64,000 nt of DNA, from positions 99,685,261-99,749,260 of the forward strand of contig NC_133653.1 of NCBI RefSeq assembly GCF_009905375.1, given 5' to 3'. The translations under genes were made by a program, and so were the position numbers. The stretch is from Apium graveolens. Taxonomy: Eukaryota > Streptophyta > Magnoliopsida > Apiales > Apiaceae. Shown in pieces: positions 1 through 10,270 of this stretch (position 1 is its first letter; every line of letters starts with the position of its first letter). The notes under the pieces were generated by a model that was given only the letters and a program-made list of their open reading frames with translations, had not been told where the DNA came from and did not search any database.

Positions 1-1593
1 GGATTCTTCAGAATTTAAGTTTTCAGAATTATCAGAACTTGGCTTATCAGAGCTTGATAAATCAGAACTTAAAGAGCCAGATGTATGTTCTGATGCTTCT
101 TGAGATGTGGTTGTATCTTGAGTATGCTCCCCCTGCATAGGTGCATCTTCCTTTGGCGTAGTCACCACAGTTTCAATAATATCAGAGTTTAATCCATTAG
201 AGTTTGCAGTATCAGGATTTAGACTGTCAGGATTTTCAGTATCAGAATTTAAGTCTTCATTTTCAAATCTCAGCTGATCATGATCATTGAAATCTTCAAG
301 TCCAGTAATCTTCTTATCATCAAAAGAGACATTGATAGATTCCATGACCACTCTTGTTCTCAAGTTATAGACTCTGAAGGCTTTTGTGGAAAGTGGATAT
401 CCAACAAAGATTCCTTCATTAGCTTTTAGATCAAATTTGGATAGCTGTTCAGGATGAGTCTTAAGAACAAAACACTTGCATCCAAATACGTGAAAATACT
501 TCAGATTTGGCTTCTTTTTCTTCACCATCTCATATGGTGTCTTTCCATGCTTGTTAATTAGTTTTGCATTATGAGTAAAACAAGCAATCTACATAGCTTC
601 AGCCCAGAAATAGGTTGGAAACTTTGCTTCATCAAGCATTGTACGTGTAGCTTCAATGAGAGTTCTATTCTTTCTTTCAACAACTCCATTTCGCTGTGGA
701 GTTCCAGGAGCAGAAAATTCCTGCTTGATTCCATGGTTTTTGCTGAACTCTTCCATTATCAAATTCTTGAACTTCGTACCATTATCACTTCTTATTATTT
801 TCACAGAATCTTTGACCAATTTATCCAGTTGCCTGACATGATCAATCAAGATAAATGCAGTTTCACTTTTTGTGTGCAAGAAATACACCCATGTGTATCT
901 GGTGAACTCATCCACTATGACCATAGCATATTTCTTCTTTGCAATAGACATGACATTTACTGGATCAAATAGATCAACATGTAGTAGGTGATAAGACTCA
1001 AGAATTGATGATTCAGACTTATTCTTGAATGAGGATTTCCTTTGTTTAGCCTTCTAACAAGAATCACAAAGGCCATCAGGAGCAAATACTGACTTTGGCA
1101 GTCCTCTCACAAGATCTTTCTTGACTAGTTCATTTATATTGTTGAAATTTAAATGAGAGAGTTTCTTGTGCCAATTCCAGCTTTCTTCAATTGATGCTCC
1201 ACTCATCAGACAGATTGCAGAACCATCAGTACTTGTTGAAAGCTTGGCTTCATAAATGTTACCACGCCTGTATTCTTGCAGAATAACTTTGCCTGTAGAT
1301 TTGCTTACAACTTCACAATGTTCTTCAAAGAAATCCACATGATAACCTCTGTCACAGATTTGACTGACACTCAACAGATTGTGTTTAAGTCCTGAGACCA
1401 GAGCTACTTCTTTTATGATGACATTCCCAAGATTGATATTGCCATATCCCAATGTTTTTCCAATGTTGCCATCTCCATAAGAAACACTTAGGCCAACCTT
1501 CTCCACAAAGTCTGATAGCAGGGCTTTATTTCCAGTCATATGTCCTGAACATCCACTGTCCAGAACTAGGATGTTTTTCCTGTTGCCCTGCAA
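1..1593 (-). pseudogene. TE1 pol: protease, GAG-pre-integrase, integrase and linker
   Basis: One minus-strand frame runs through the whole stretch. It opens with the protease motif LDSGCSGHMTG near 1565, followed by a GAG-pre-integrase region whose SWNWHKKLSHLNF motif gives the zinc-binding His and ends in LCDSC at about 1057. The integrase core follows: DEFTRYTWVYF near 915, IRSDNG near 790 and GVVERKNRT near 670 supply the D, D and E of the catalytic triad. Downstream of 588 the frame stays open through a KTPYEM and GIFVGYP region into a Ser/Asn/Asp-rich integrase-RT linker (about 1-290). Two in-frame TAG codons, 1054-1056 and 589-591, break it; both sit where related elements are expected to have CAG. 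RT is beyond the window edge. Confidence 0.9.
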
Positions 1594-1605
1594 TCACAAA
1601 GACCA

Positions 1606-2105
1606 CTAATGATTAGTTTTAAGGACCCAGATTTGCTTGGATCCTTTGACCTTATTAAGTTTGTTAACATTTGCAGCGGATTTAGCATCAAAGTTTATGT
1701 TAATATTTTTCTTATCAGAATTTACACTATCAGACTTTGAATCAGTACTTACACTAGAAGGAACATTGCTAACTTTCTTTAAAGAAGGTTTTATTTGATA
1801 ATAATCATAGTACAGACTATGATATTCCTTACAAGTATAAATGGAATGCCATAAACTACCACAATGAAAACAAGGATTTTGTGGCTTATATCTAACAGAC
1901 TGACTCTTAACTCCTGACTTTGAAGGTAAGGAGTTTATGTTCTTATTCTTCCTGCAAAAAGAAGCCAGATGGTTAGAACTTCCAAAGTTATGACATGTTT
2001 TTCTAGGAGCATCAGGAACAGGTTTATAATCATTGCTTTTATTCACACCTTCCTTTCCATTCCTATTTTTCCTAGGTAATTTTACCTTGTTTGCATTCTT
2101 AACAT
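1606..2105 (-). pseudogene. TE1 gag C-terminal part (zinc knuckles)
   Basis: The reading frame, same as pol, contains two CCHC-like boxes: CHNFGSSNHLASFC (the second Cys of the first box is Phe) and CFHCGSLWHSIYTC. It ends in the KGSKQIWVLKTNH motif typical of the end of SIRE-type gag. Two stops, TAG at 1606-1608 and TGA at 1594-1596, separate it from the protease. Basic residues (KVKLPRKNRNGKEG) precede the knuckles. At about 2105 homology stops abruptly, and the next gag sequence is on the opposite strand. Confidence 0.85.
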
Positions 2106-2210
2106 CAAACTCAGAAAGATAAAGATGATGCTTTCTATGTTAGAGATGAAGTGCTTAAAATGAATGAATCTCTAAAAGCTGAGTTAGAAAAGGAAAGAGA
2201 GATTATCAGG
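2106..2210 (+). pseudogene. TE1 gag fragment, inverted, left of TE2
   Basis: Plus-strand frame containing DDAFYVRDEVLKMNESLKA and a following KEREII segment, the coiled-coil middle of copia gag. It lies opposite to the flanking TE1 gag/pol. The frame stops at the TE2 insertion site (2210) and resumes in phase at 9705 after the TCAGG duplication, so TE2 landed inside this already inverted piece. Confidence 0.8.
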
Positions 2211-3528
2211 TGTTGGGTCCCAATGTGTTTGTAGAAGGGGGGGTTGAATACAAACGTTACCAAATAATCGAATAAAATGCGGAATAAAAAATGTGAAACA
2301 AAATTCAAGTTAAATAAAAATATTATTAAACTTGAAAGGTGTTACAACAACTGTATCGATTACAAGGTATTAATCTCAAATCAATTATCACAAATCTAGA
2401 ATAAATTCGACATGAACTTTTTCTATTTTTGCAATAATTAGAATCAAATGCTAAACGCGATTTGAGATTAAGTTCTAGGGATTTTGATCCGCTAGATTGT
2501 TACACAAGAACAAGATAAATAATTCTAGTGGTTTGGATTTAACATTAACAAACTAGAAATTGATCTTGAATTTCTGCAGAGAAGATGATTTTATATTTCA
2601 AGGCGGCTGCTCTTTTGTTCTTGACTTGTGTGTTGGATAAAATGATATGATGCTTCTCTGCTTCTATTTAAATCAACAAACGAATAGAATTGACTTGGCA
2701 TGACAATCCTATAGCTGGCAAGACTTTCGGTGAGACAATTGAATGAACTAGCAAGACAATCTGAATGAACTAGCATGACAATCAGAATGAACTAGCAAGA
2801 CAATTATCCTCCTAGAGTAACTTTCGGTATGACAATGGAAAATGGCCTAGCATGACAATCGGTATGACAATCCTGATTGTCATGCTAGTTCATTTTCAAT
2901 TGTCTTGCTGATTTAATGCTTGAATTTAATCCAATTAAGCTTCTGAAAATTCCTAAAATTCCTAGAATTAATTCAGAATTAATTAATCAATTAATTCAAT
3001 TAATAAATAAATTATTCTTCGCAGATATAATTTATTTTCTTAATTAAATTAGATGACTTAATTAATTAATAGAGAATTAATTCTAGTCTTGAGCAGCAAC
3101 CATTCTTCTGCAAATCTTCTGAAAATCACTGAAAATTATGAATCAATTCCATCACTTCAACGTTGACACTCGATGTACTGTCTGGTTCATGAGTGACTAA
3201 CTTCCGTGACGTTTCTTCATGTCTTGACTTTGACACTTTGATTTTCTTCAGATTAAATCCTTGTAATTTATTGATACCCTGACGAGATCTCTGTCACTTG
3301 ATTAAATCCATGATCTTGACTTATATCACTGAGGCATGATCAATTTCTTGAACTTCTTCCAGTGAATTAATTCCTCAAGTCTGTAGATGAACCTTGTCTC
3401 TGAATCCTTTGACAGATATTACTTTGCGAGATCTCTCTGACGGTAGATCTACTATTTACTTATTACATTCTTATTTGAGTTGAGTTGAATCCTCGAATAT
3501 ACAAATAGGCTATGACATATGACTTACA
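2211..3528 (-). repeat. TE2 3' LTR
   Basis: 1318 bp, TGTTGGGTCCC to GACTTACA on the plus strand (element sense TGTAAGTC to CCCAACA). It matches 8382-9699 almost base for base. It carries a block of degenerate direct repeats built on GAACTAGCA(A/T)GACAAT and a 20-bp inverted repeat (2766-2785 with 2873-2892). The 61-aa open frame inside it also exists in the other LTR and is not judged a gene. Confidence 0.95.
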
Positions 3529-3540
3529 ATCTCCCCCTAT
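3529..3540 (-). promoter_or_regulatory. TE2 polypurine tract
   Basis: In element sense the bases next to the 3' LTR read ATAGGGGGAGAT, immediately before TGTAAGTC. This is the expected primer site for plus-strand DNA synthesis and fixes the minus orientation. Confidence 0.85.
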
Positions 3541-5830
3541 TTGTTTGTTAGACAATAACACACAAATACCTAGAGGATAACTCAACTAACAAATAAGAAA
3601 AAGATATAAACATACATGCAAAGTAAATAGCAGAAAAGTTCTGGATGAGATTTAACATTTTCCAGATTCCAAGTAGATGTTCCTCTAGACTGAACATATC
3701 TTCAAGTAGTTTCATCTTCATTTGTACAACCACATTTCCTGTTGAGAAGCCCATATCTCTTGCTTCTCCCCCTATGAGAATCAACTGATTAAAGAAGATC
3801 ACCTTCGTTTTACCACCTCTCCCGTACAATAGGATCCGCAGATAAAAACCAATGGTACTCCCCTAACAGCTTCTTCCCTTACTAGGAAATCACCTTGTGT
3901 TTACCACCTCTCCCGTACAATAGGATCCGTAGTTATAAACAACAATGGTGTGGTGTAGTGTACATGTAGGATCTTTTTCTATCTCCCTGCTATTTCTCCC
4001 CCTTAGTTGAGGAATCCTCCAAACTATTACTTAAGCTTTTATCTCCCCCTTAAAGAAGGAATGTATGCCGTCGTCTGAAGGAGTTCTCATATTTCACTTG
4101 GTTGGAAAAGAAATAACAAGTGTTTCTCTTTCTTCCTCACTGTGAGTGTGTGATTGTGTTTTAGTGTACCTCACATGTGTTTCACTCTTCTATCCACTCG
4201 TGTTTACACTCATTCTCACAAGTGTATCACTCTTCTCTCATAGCTCCATAATCCAGCTGTACCTGCAAGGAAAATCACCTTAGCCATCCTTAAGGAGGTC
4301 ACAGGTGGTGCAATGGGAGTTCACAAATCCCCATCCTTGTTAAACTCGTCAGATAAATCTGAGTCATAATCTACAAGTTGCTAGTTTCCCTTTTAGGGTT
4401 CCAGATTTGAATTCTGGGAAGGTAAACAATGATCCAAAGAATTTAGCATAAAGATCAAGGTTCCCTTCTAATGTCTGTGAAGACATTTCCTTGTGACTCA
4501 TCAGGTAATATCTGAATCATTGTCAACAAGTTGCCGATCTGCACCTATGTCAGATCCACTATCCGCAGATGCATCCAGGGGATTTAAGCCTGGGGAGGTA
4601 GACACTGACCACTGACATATGGCTTTTGGATCAGTATCCTCTCCTAACACCTGTAAAGGCAATTGGTCCACTAACGAACCTTGAACAATCGAATCTGACC
4701 TTAAAATGGTCGAAACTCTTGTTTCCGTCAACTCATCCTTTGTGTGTGTAACCTCTCCTTGTGCATCAAGAATTGATTATGTTTGAAGTGGTGACACTAC
4801 ATCGGATACCTTGGCCGACAGGCAAAATTCAATAGACTCACCCTGTTGAGAGAATGAATCTAGTAACTGTTTTTGTGCCTTTTCAGCCATTACATCTTTT
4901 TGAGAAGATGTATGGGGGCTAGCAGTTGTCTCGGTTTAAATACTACTCATCTATGTATGAGACAGAGCCACTGGGTTGACTACAGAACCTTCCTTATGTG
5001 GTGCACTAGGCACTATCTCCCTCACGCTCATTCATACTATATTTAGTGGTAAGAGAGTGTTGGTTGGTTCTGTTTTTTTTGTTTGTCTTTACAGTCTGGG
5101 ATAGACGTTGTGGGTTTTCAACCTCATGACTGTCAATGAAAGAAAGTCAATGGAGACTGAACCTGTATCATAGAACATATGGTAATAGAGAGAAAATGAT
5201 TTACAATAGTGATTTCAAAAGATTTTACATGAAATAAGAAATCACTAATGTAGGAAGAAGTTTAATTTTGTTTTTCAATATGAATGAGTTTTTGATAAAA
5301 CATTGATCACTTAGGGTAAAGTCTAAGTAATTCTCATTCATGTCAAAAGCTTACAAATATCTGCAACATAATGTTAACAAGATATCATTGACCGATACTT
5401 GTTAAGTACTTTAGATACTAATTGTTATGTTGCATAAACAATATACCACTGCACATATAAAACAATATGATTGTGCTTAGTGATAAGATAGTTATTAATA
5501 TGATGACTCTACTTATTCATATAAAATTACAACTTCTGTTAGAGTGCCATACCATGTCCTTGACGATTGCTTGAGCAGTATACTAGTTCATACCAACCTG
5601 AAGTGAGATTGTGAAGAAGAAATTGCATAGTCCAATAGATCTGCAGCTGCAAAGTCCATGAACTGTGGTGCACTAACTTCCTCTTTTAACTCACAAATCA
5701 GGAGTACACTTGTACACATCTTACTAGAGTACAATTCCAAGTGTAATGTGCAGCAGGTGCCTGATATGTCGTAATATTCTCAAGTCTCATCACTGGTGCT
5801 ATATGTTAGATACTGCTTCCTGATAATAAC
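3541..5830 (-). other. TE2 internal 3' region without recognisable pol
   Basis: About 2.3 kb between the protease stub and the polypurine tract. No integrase, RT or RNase H motif is visible on either strand. It holds several further polypurine stretches in element sense (complements of 3766-3775, 3996-4004 and 4043-4051), and a 28-bp direct repeat at 3811-3838 and 3902-3929. A broken Ser/Asp-rich reading frame (4501-4890) is listed separately. Confidence 0.7.
4501..4890 (-). pseudogene. Unrecognised acidic Ser/Asp-rich ORF in TE2
   Basis: From an ATG near 4890 the minus strand reads MAEKAQKQLLDSFSQQGES, meets one in-frame TAA, then continues open from 4731 (MTETRVSTILRS) to a stop at 4501 after a region rich in Ser, Asp and Gly. 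The frame can be followed upstream past further stops to about 5030. I do not recognise the product. Its place after pol and before the 3' LTR is where SIRE-type elements keep their env-like ORF, so a remnant of such a downstream ORF is possible. Captured sequence is the alternative. Confidence 0.35.
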
Positions 5831-5839
5831 CTAGCACAA

Positions 5840-6030
5840 TATACAAAATTATAATGATAACATTCCCAGCTTGCAAACAGCCATATCCCTCAGATAAACC
5901 TTTGCTGTTATCTCCAAAGGTAACCAGGGGGCCAGCTTTCTCAATCCACATTTGATAGCAGGGCTCTATCTCCGGTCATATGTCTTGATGATCCACTTGT
6001 CAAGAATCCACACTACCGGTTATACCTGTA
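5840..6030 (-). pseudogene. TE2 protease stub
   Basis: Directly after gag the minus strand shows SGSSRHMTGDRALLS and, in another frame, FGDNSKGL and GYGCLQAGNVII. These are pieces of the copia aspartic protease. The residue expected to be the catalytic Asp of the DSG motif reads Thr, and at least one frameshift follows. Homology ends here, so the rest of pol was lost by deletion or the element was assembled without it. Confidence 0.7.
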
Positions 6031-6053
6031 TACTGCCCTGCACTTCAAATGGA

Positions 6054-8285
6054 TTAGACCTTCTTCGGAACCCAAACTTGGTTGGGCCCGGCATACTTGT
6101 AGAACTGTCCTTTGTCAGGCAAAACAACATTTTTAATTTTAATTGCCTCAACTTTCTCAATGACTGAACATTTGACCTTGTAAACAGCGTTAACAAATTT
6201 CTGTTTAAGCTTAGGCACAAATGTCTCCTTTCTAGCCTTAGAAGGACTAGCAGTCTTAGACCTATCATGCTTCTTGTTATTCACATGCTGACGAGTAGTA
6301 CTCTTATCATTAGACACATGCTTACCATTAAAATAAGCATACATCATATTAAAAGCACAAGACATACAATTAGCAACACTACATGTTTTATGAGAGTGAT
6401 TAACAGCAGGTAATTTATGCATGGTAGACATGGAATTATTGTTATCCAACTCATGTGTGTCTGAGTTAGTCTCAGTTGCTTTCACAACTTTGACTGGAAC
6501 TTTCGACTCACTTGACTTGGAAACAATCTTCTCATTAGCATGATCTTCAGCACGTATTTCTTCATGAATAACAGAAGAGGTCGCATCAAATGGTTCAGCA
6601 ATTGATGCTTTATAGAGGGGTTCATCAACACCCTTAAGCACATGTGGTACTTCCCTCCCTTTAGCACATACATGAGGAGGGGAGTTTATGCCTAATTCTC
6701 CAATAGCAGCATTGTAATCATAACCTATTCCAGATGTTTGATTAACAGCTTGCTTACTGTAGAACTCTTTAGCCTTCGAACAAGAATTGAAGTAGGCTCT
6801 AACCTTAGTCTCAAGACCGGTGATCTTGTCTTTGAGAATAGTTTCGAGTTTTCTATAACAGTCAACTCTATTCTCTAGAAAAGATACCTGTTCTTTTAAT
6901 TTGTCTTGATTAATGTGCACAAGTCTTAATTCATTGACCTCTTTCTCAAGGTCTGTGATCTGTAAACTTAACAGTTCATTATCACGACGTGCACAATCTA
7001 AGTTACCTCTTAGATGATAAACCATTTCAGCATCAGAAAGTTTTACCTCTATTCTTGACGATGAAGCTTTTCCATCAATAGCCATAAGAGCAAGATTTCC
7101 TTCATCTTCATCTTCACTGTCAGTATCATCCCAGCTTCTTCCCTTTGCCAGATAAGCCCTTTCAGAGTTCTTTCTTACTTGCTTTGGCTTCCTACATTCT
7201 GTGGCAAAGTGTCCCAACTCATTGCAGTTATAGCATCTAATGGTGCTCCGATCAACCATTCCTGTTTTGTACCCACCACTGCTGGTGTTAGAGGATGAAG
7301 ATCCACCTTTCTGGAATTTGTTGTAGTTGGACTTGTACTTAAGCTTGGGATTCCTCCTGAATCTGACATGGGAGAATCTCTTGACAATTTGGGCCATTGA
7401 TTCATCTTCCAATTGCTCCAGCTCTTCCAAGGAATAAAAATCATCACTTGATTGATTTGTAGTAGGAGGATCATATTCTGCTACTAACTCATTTTCCTCA
7501 CCCTTGGAAAACTGTACCATTCTTTCTAACTGTTGAGATTGTTGTTGTTGTTGACCTTCAGCTACAAGTGCAGTAGATGTGCTGACCATTCTATCCTTCC
7601 CGTAGACTTCCTTCTATTGAATCTGCTCCAACTCATAGGTTTTTAACACTCCATAGAGCCTGTCCAAAGAAATCTCACTCAGATCTCTAGCTTCTCTAAT
7701 GGCAGTGATTCTATGTTCAAGATGAGCTGGCAGTGTTAAAAGGAACTTTTTGTTGACCTCCCTGATTGAATAATACTTTCCATTGATGTTCAGGTTGTTG
7801 ATCAACGCATTGTACCTCTCAAACACTTCAGTAATTCCTTCTCCTGGATTTGATTTGAAATGTTCATATTCAGAGGTTAGGATTTCCAACTTGTTCTCCC
7901 TAACTTCCTCTGTGCCTTCATTAATCACCTCAATAGTTTCCCACATGTGTTTGGAATTTTTACAGTTCATCACATGTCTGTTCATCAGGGGATCAAGGGA
8001 ATCAATTAATATTAATTGAAGGCTGGCATCCAAGGAGGCTTCTTCCTTCTCAGCAGGAGTAAAATCTTCAGGCTCTTTTGGATAGGTTCTAGCTTCAGTA
8101 GTCACCACACCATCTATTATTACCTCCGGTTCAATAACCATCGGAGTTTTTATACCCTTCTTTAACAAGTTTGAATATTTGGGATTTGCAACTTGTAAAA
8201 ATAATAGCATCTTCTTCTTCCACATGATATAATTCTCTTTATCAAATTGTGGAATTTTAACGGTTCCAACTTTATGTGAAGTCAT
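6054..8285 (-). pseudogene. TE2 gag polyprotein, one internal TAG
   Basis: The start is taken at ATG 8283-8285 (MTSHKVGTVKIPQFDKENY), the usual copia gag opening; an upstream in-frame ATG at 8330 lies in the leader. The N-terminal half is the copia gag domain (UBN2-like) with NYIMWKKKM and an ending LYGVLKTYELEQIQ. A TAG at 7614-7616 then interrupts, and the frame continues without shift to 6054. The second part has an acidic region, the zinc knuckle CYNCNELGHFATEC (about 7192-7235), a coiled-coil-like Leu/Glu-rich stretch and the gag-end motif GPNQVWVPKKV. Apart from the one nonsense codon the frame is intact, in keeping with the youth of the element. Confidence 0.9.
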
Positions 8286-8366
8286 TATGAATTTTTGAAT
8301 GAATAAAAATTCAAGGAGTTGAAAAATCACAAAAGTCTAGGATCTTGATTTGTTCGTTAATCAGAA

Positions 8367-8380
8367 GGCTCTGATACCAA
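8367..8380 (-). promoter_or_regulatory. TE2 primer-binding site (tRNA-iMet)
   Basis: In element sense TTGGTATCAGAGCC, one base from the LTR end. It is complementary to the 3' end of plant initiator methionine tRNA, the common primer of copia and many gypsy elements. Confidence 0.9.
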
Positions 8381-8381
8381 T

Positions 8382-9699
8382 TATTGGGTCCCAATGTGTT
8401 TGTAGAAGGGGGGGTTGAATACAAACGTTACCAAATAATCGAATAAAATGCGGAATAAAAAATGTGAAACAAAATTCAAGTTAAATAAAAATATTATTAA
8501 ACTTGAAAGGTGTTACAACAACTGTATCGATTACAAGGTATTAATCTCAAATCAATTATCACAAATCTAGAATAAATTCGACATGAACTTTTTCTATTTT
8601 TGCAATAATTAGAATCAAATGCTAAACGCGATTTGAGATTAAGTTCTAGGGATTTTGATCCGCTAGATTGTTACACAAGAACAAGATAAATAATTCTAGT
8701 GGTTTGGATTTAACATTAACAAACTAGAAATTGATCTTGAATTTCTGCAGAGAAGATGATTTTATATTTCAAGGCGGCTGCTCTTTTGTTCTTGACTTGT
8801 GTGTTGGATAAAATGATATGCTGCTTCTCTGCTTCTATTTAAATCAACAAACGAATAGAATTGACTTGGCATGACAATCCTATAGCTGGCAAGACTTTCG
8901 GTGAGACAATTGAATGAACTAGCAAGACAATCTGAATGAACTAGCATGACAATCAGAATGAACTAGCAAGACAATTATCCTCCTAGAGTAACTTTCGGTA
9001 TGACAATGGAAAATGGCCTAGCATGACAATCGGTATGACAATCCTGATTGTCATGCTAGTTCATTTTCAATTGTCTTGCTGATTTAATGCTTGAATTTAA
9101 TCCAATTAAGCTTCTGAAAATTCCTAAAATTCCTAGAATTAATTCAGAATTAATTAATCAATTAATTCAATTAATAAATAAATTATTCTTCGCAGATATA
9201 ATTTATTTTCTTAATTAAATTAGATGACTTAATTAATTAATAGAGAATTAATTCTAGTCTTGAGCAGCAACCATTCTTCTGCAAATCTTCTGAAAATCAC
9301 TGAAAATTATGAATCAATTCCATCACTTCAACGTTGACACTCGATGTACTGTCTGGTTCATGAGTGACTAACTTCCGTGACGTTTCTTCATGTCTTGACT
9401 TTGACACTTTGATTTTCTTCAGATTAAATCCTTGTAATTTATTGATACCCTGACGAGATCTCTGTCACTTGATTAAATCCATGATCTTGACTTATATCAC
9501 TGAGGCATGATCAATTTCTTGAACTTCTTCCAGTGAATTAATTCCTCAAGTCTGTAGATGAACCTTGTCTCTGAATCCTTTGACAGATATTACTTTGCGA
9601 GATCTCTCTGACGGTAGATCTACTATTTACTTATTACATTCTTATTTGAGTTGAGTTGAATCCTCGAATATACAAATAGGCTATGACATATGACTTACA
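8382..9699 (-). repeat. TE2 5' LTR
   Basis: 1318 bp, the same length as its partner at 2211-3528. The differences I can see are the second base (TA here, TG in the other copy) and an a/c change near 8821. It contains the same 20-bp inverted repeat at 8937-8956 and 9044-9063. Confidence 0.95.
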
Positions 9700-9704
9700 T
9701 CAGG

Positions 9705-9986
9705 ACTTGGACTAACTCTGGAAAAACAACTCAGAATTTGTTAAGTAGTGAAAACTGGAAAGAAGGCTTAGGTTATGGAGAGGATAAGAATGATAAAGGA
9801 ACTGTAGATATTAAGCCTATAGTTGTTAAACAAAAGTCAAAGTTAAAACCTGTTAAGTTTGTAGCTGTAAAGTCTGATACTGAGAAATCAGAAGTTAAAA
9901 AGGAATTAACTTTTGACAAACTAAAACAAGAAAAGACAACTGAAGTAAACGTAGGCTTAATGACGAAGAAGCAACTTAAGCATTAA
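9705..9986 (+). pseudogene. TE1 gag fragment, inverted, right of TE2
   Basis: Continues the frame of 2106-2210 across the TE2 insertion: TWTNSGKTTQNLLSSENWK, then a Lys-rich stretch ending MTKKQLKH and a stop. This is the central gag of SIRE-type copia elements. In normal gag this piece directly precedes the basic stretch that is found at about 2100 on the other strand. Confidence 0.85.
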
Positions 9987-10114
9987 TGAGTTGAGAATAT
10001 ATCTTAAAACCATGTTCATTAGCTATAGAGATCAAACTTTAACATGTGAAAGATTAACTTCTGAAAATCTTGTTTGCAAAAAGAGGAATGACTATTTAGA
10101 AAAAGAGTTTGGTC
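9987..10114 (+). pseudogene. TE1 gag fragment, permuted
   Basis: Plus-strand frame RIYLKTMFISYRDQTLTCER followed by TSENLVCKKRNDYLEKEF. In related elements this lies upstream of the DDAFYVRDEV piece (2106-2210), yet here it comes after MTKKQLKH. The order inside the inverted block is therefore swapped. The junction at about 10114 leads straight into minus-strand gag. Confidence 0.75.
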
Positions 10115-10116
10115 AT

Positions 10117-10246
10117 CCTCACCTTCCATATGGGATATTCAGATGGTCTCAATATGGGAACTCTAATTGTCTCATATCGGTTGGATTTGTGTCTTTGGAG
10201 GTTCTTCAGTTTTGGTGGGCTTAGTTGGAGTTTCTACTTCAGACAT
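10117..10246 (-). pseudogene. TE1 gag N-terminus
   Basis: ATG at 10244-10246 on the minus strand opens MSEVETPTKPTKTEEPPKTQ. After a frame break come the copia gag words VPILRPSEYPIWKVRM at about 10117-10170. It lies about 40 bp from the primer-binding site, as expected. The remainder of gag is missing here because the inverted block begins at 10114. Confidence 0.75.
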
Positions 10247-10270
10247 GATTGTTTTTGGATCTTAAACTAT

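Larger units (their letters stand above)
2211..9699 (-). mobile_element. TE2: young Ty1/copia element with gag but almost no pol
   Basis: A complete element of 7489 bp bounded by two 1318-bp LTRs and a perfect 5-bp target duplication, TCAGG at 2206-2210 and 9700-9704. A primer-binding site matching tRNA-iMet and a polypurine tract set the orientation as minus. The inside holds a nearly open gag, a short damaged protease stub and about 2.4 kb without integrase or RT. This fits the TR-GAG class of non-autonomous plant elements, which need enzymes from a relative. By eye the LTRs differ at about two positions, which makes the insertion very recent. It interrupts TE1 gag. Confidence 0.92.

Noticed and set aside
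8367..8380. tRNA gene fragments suggested by TGGTATCAGAGC words (also 10288, 23063, 31954, 38165)
   Set aside because: They are retroelement primer-binding sites complementary to tRNA-iMet; no tRNA cloverleaf surrounds them.
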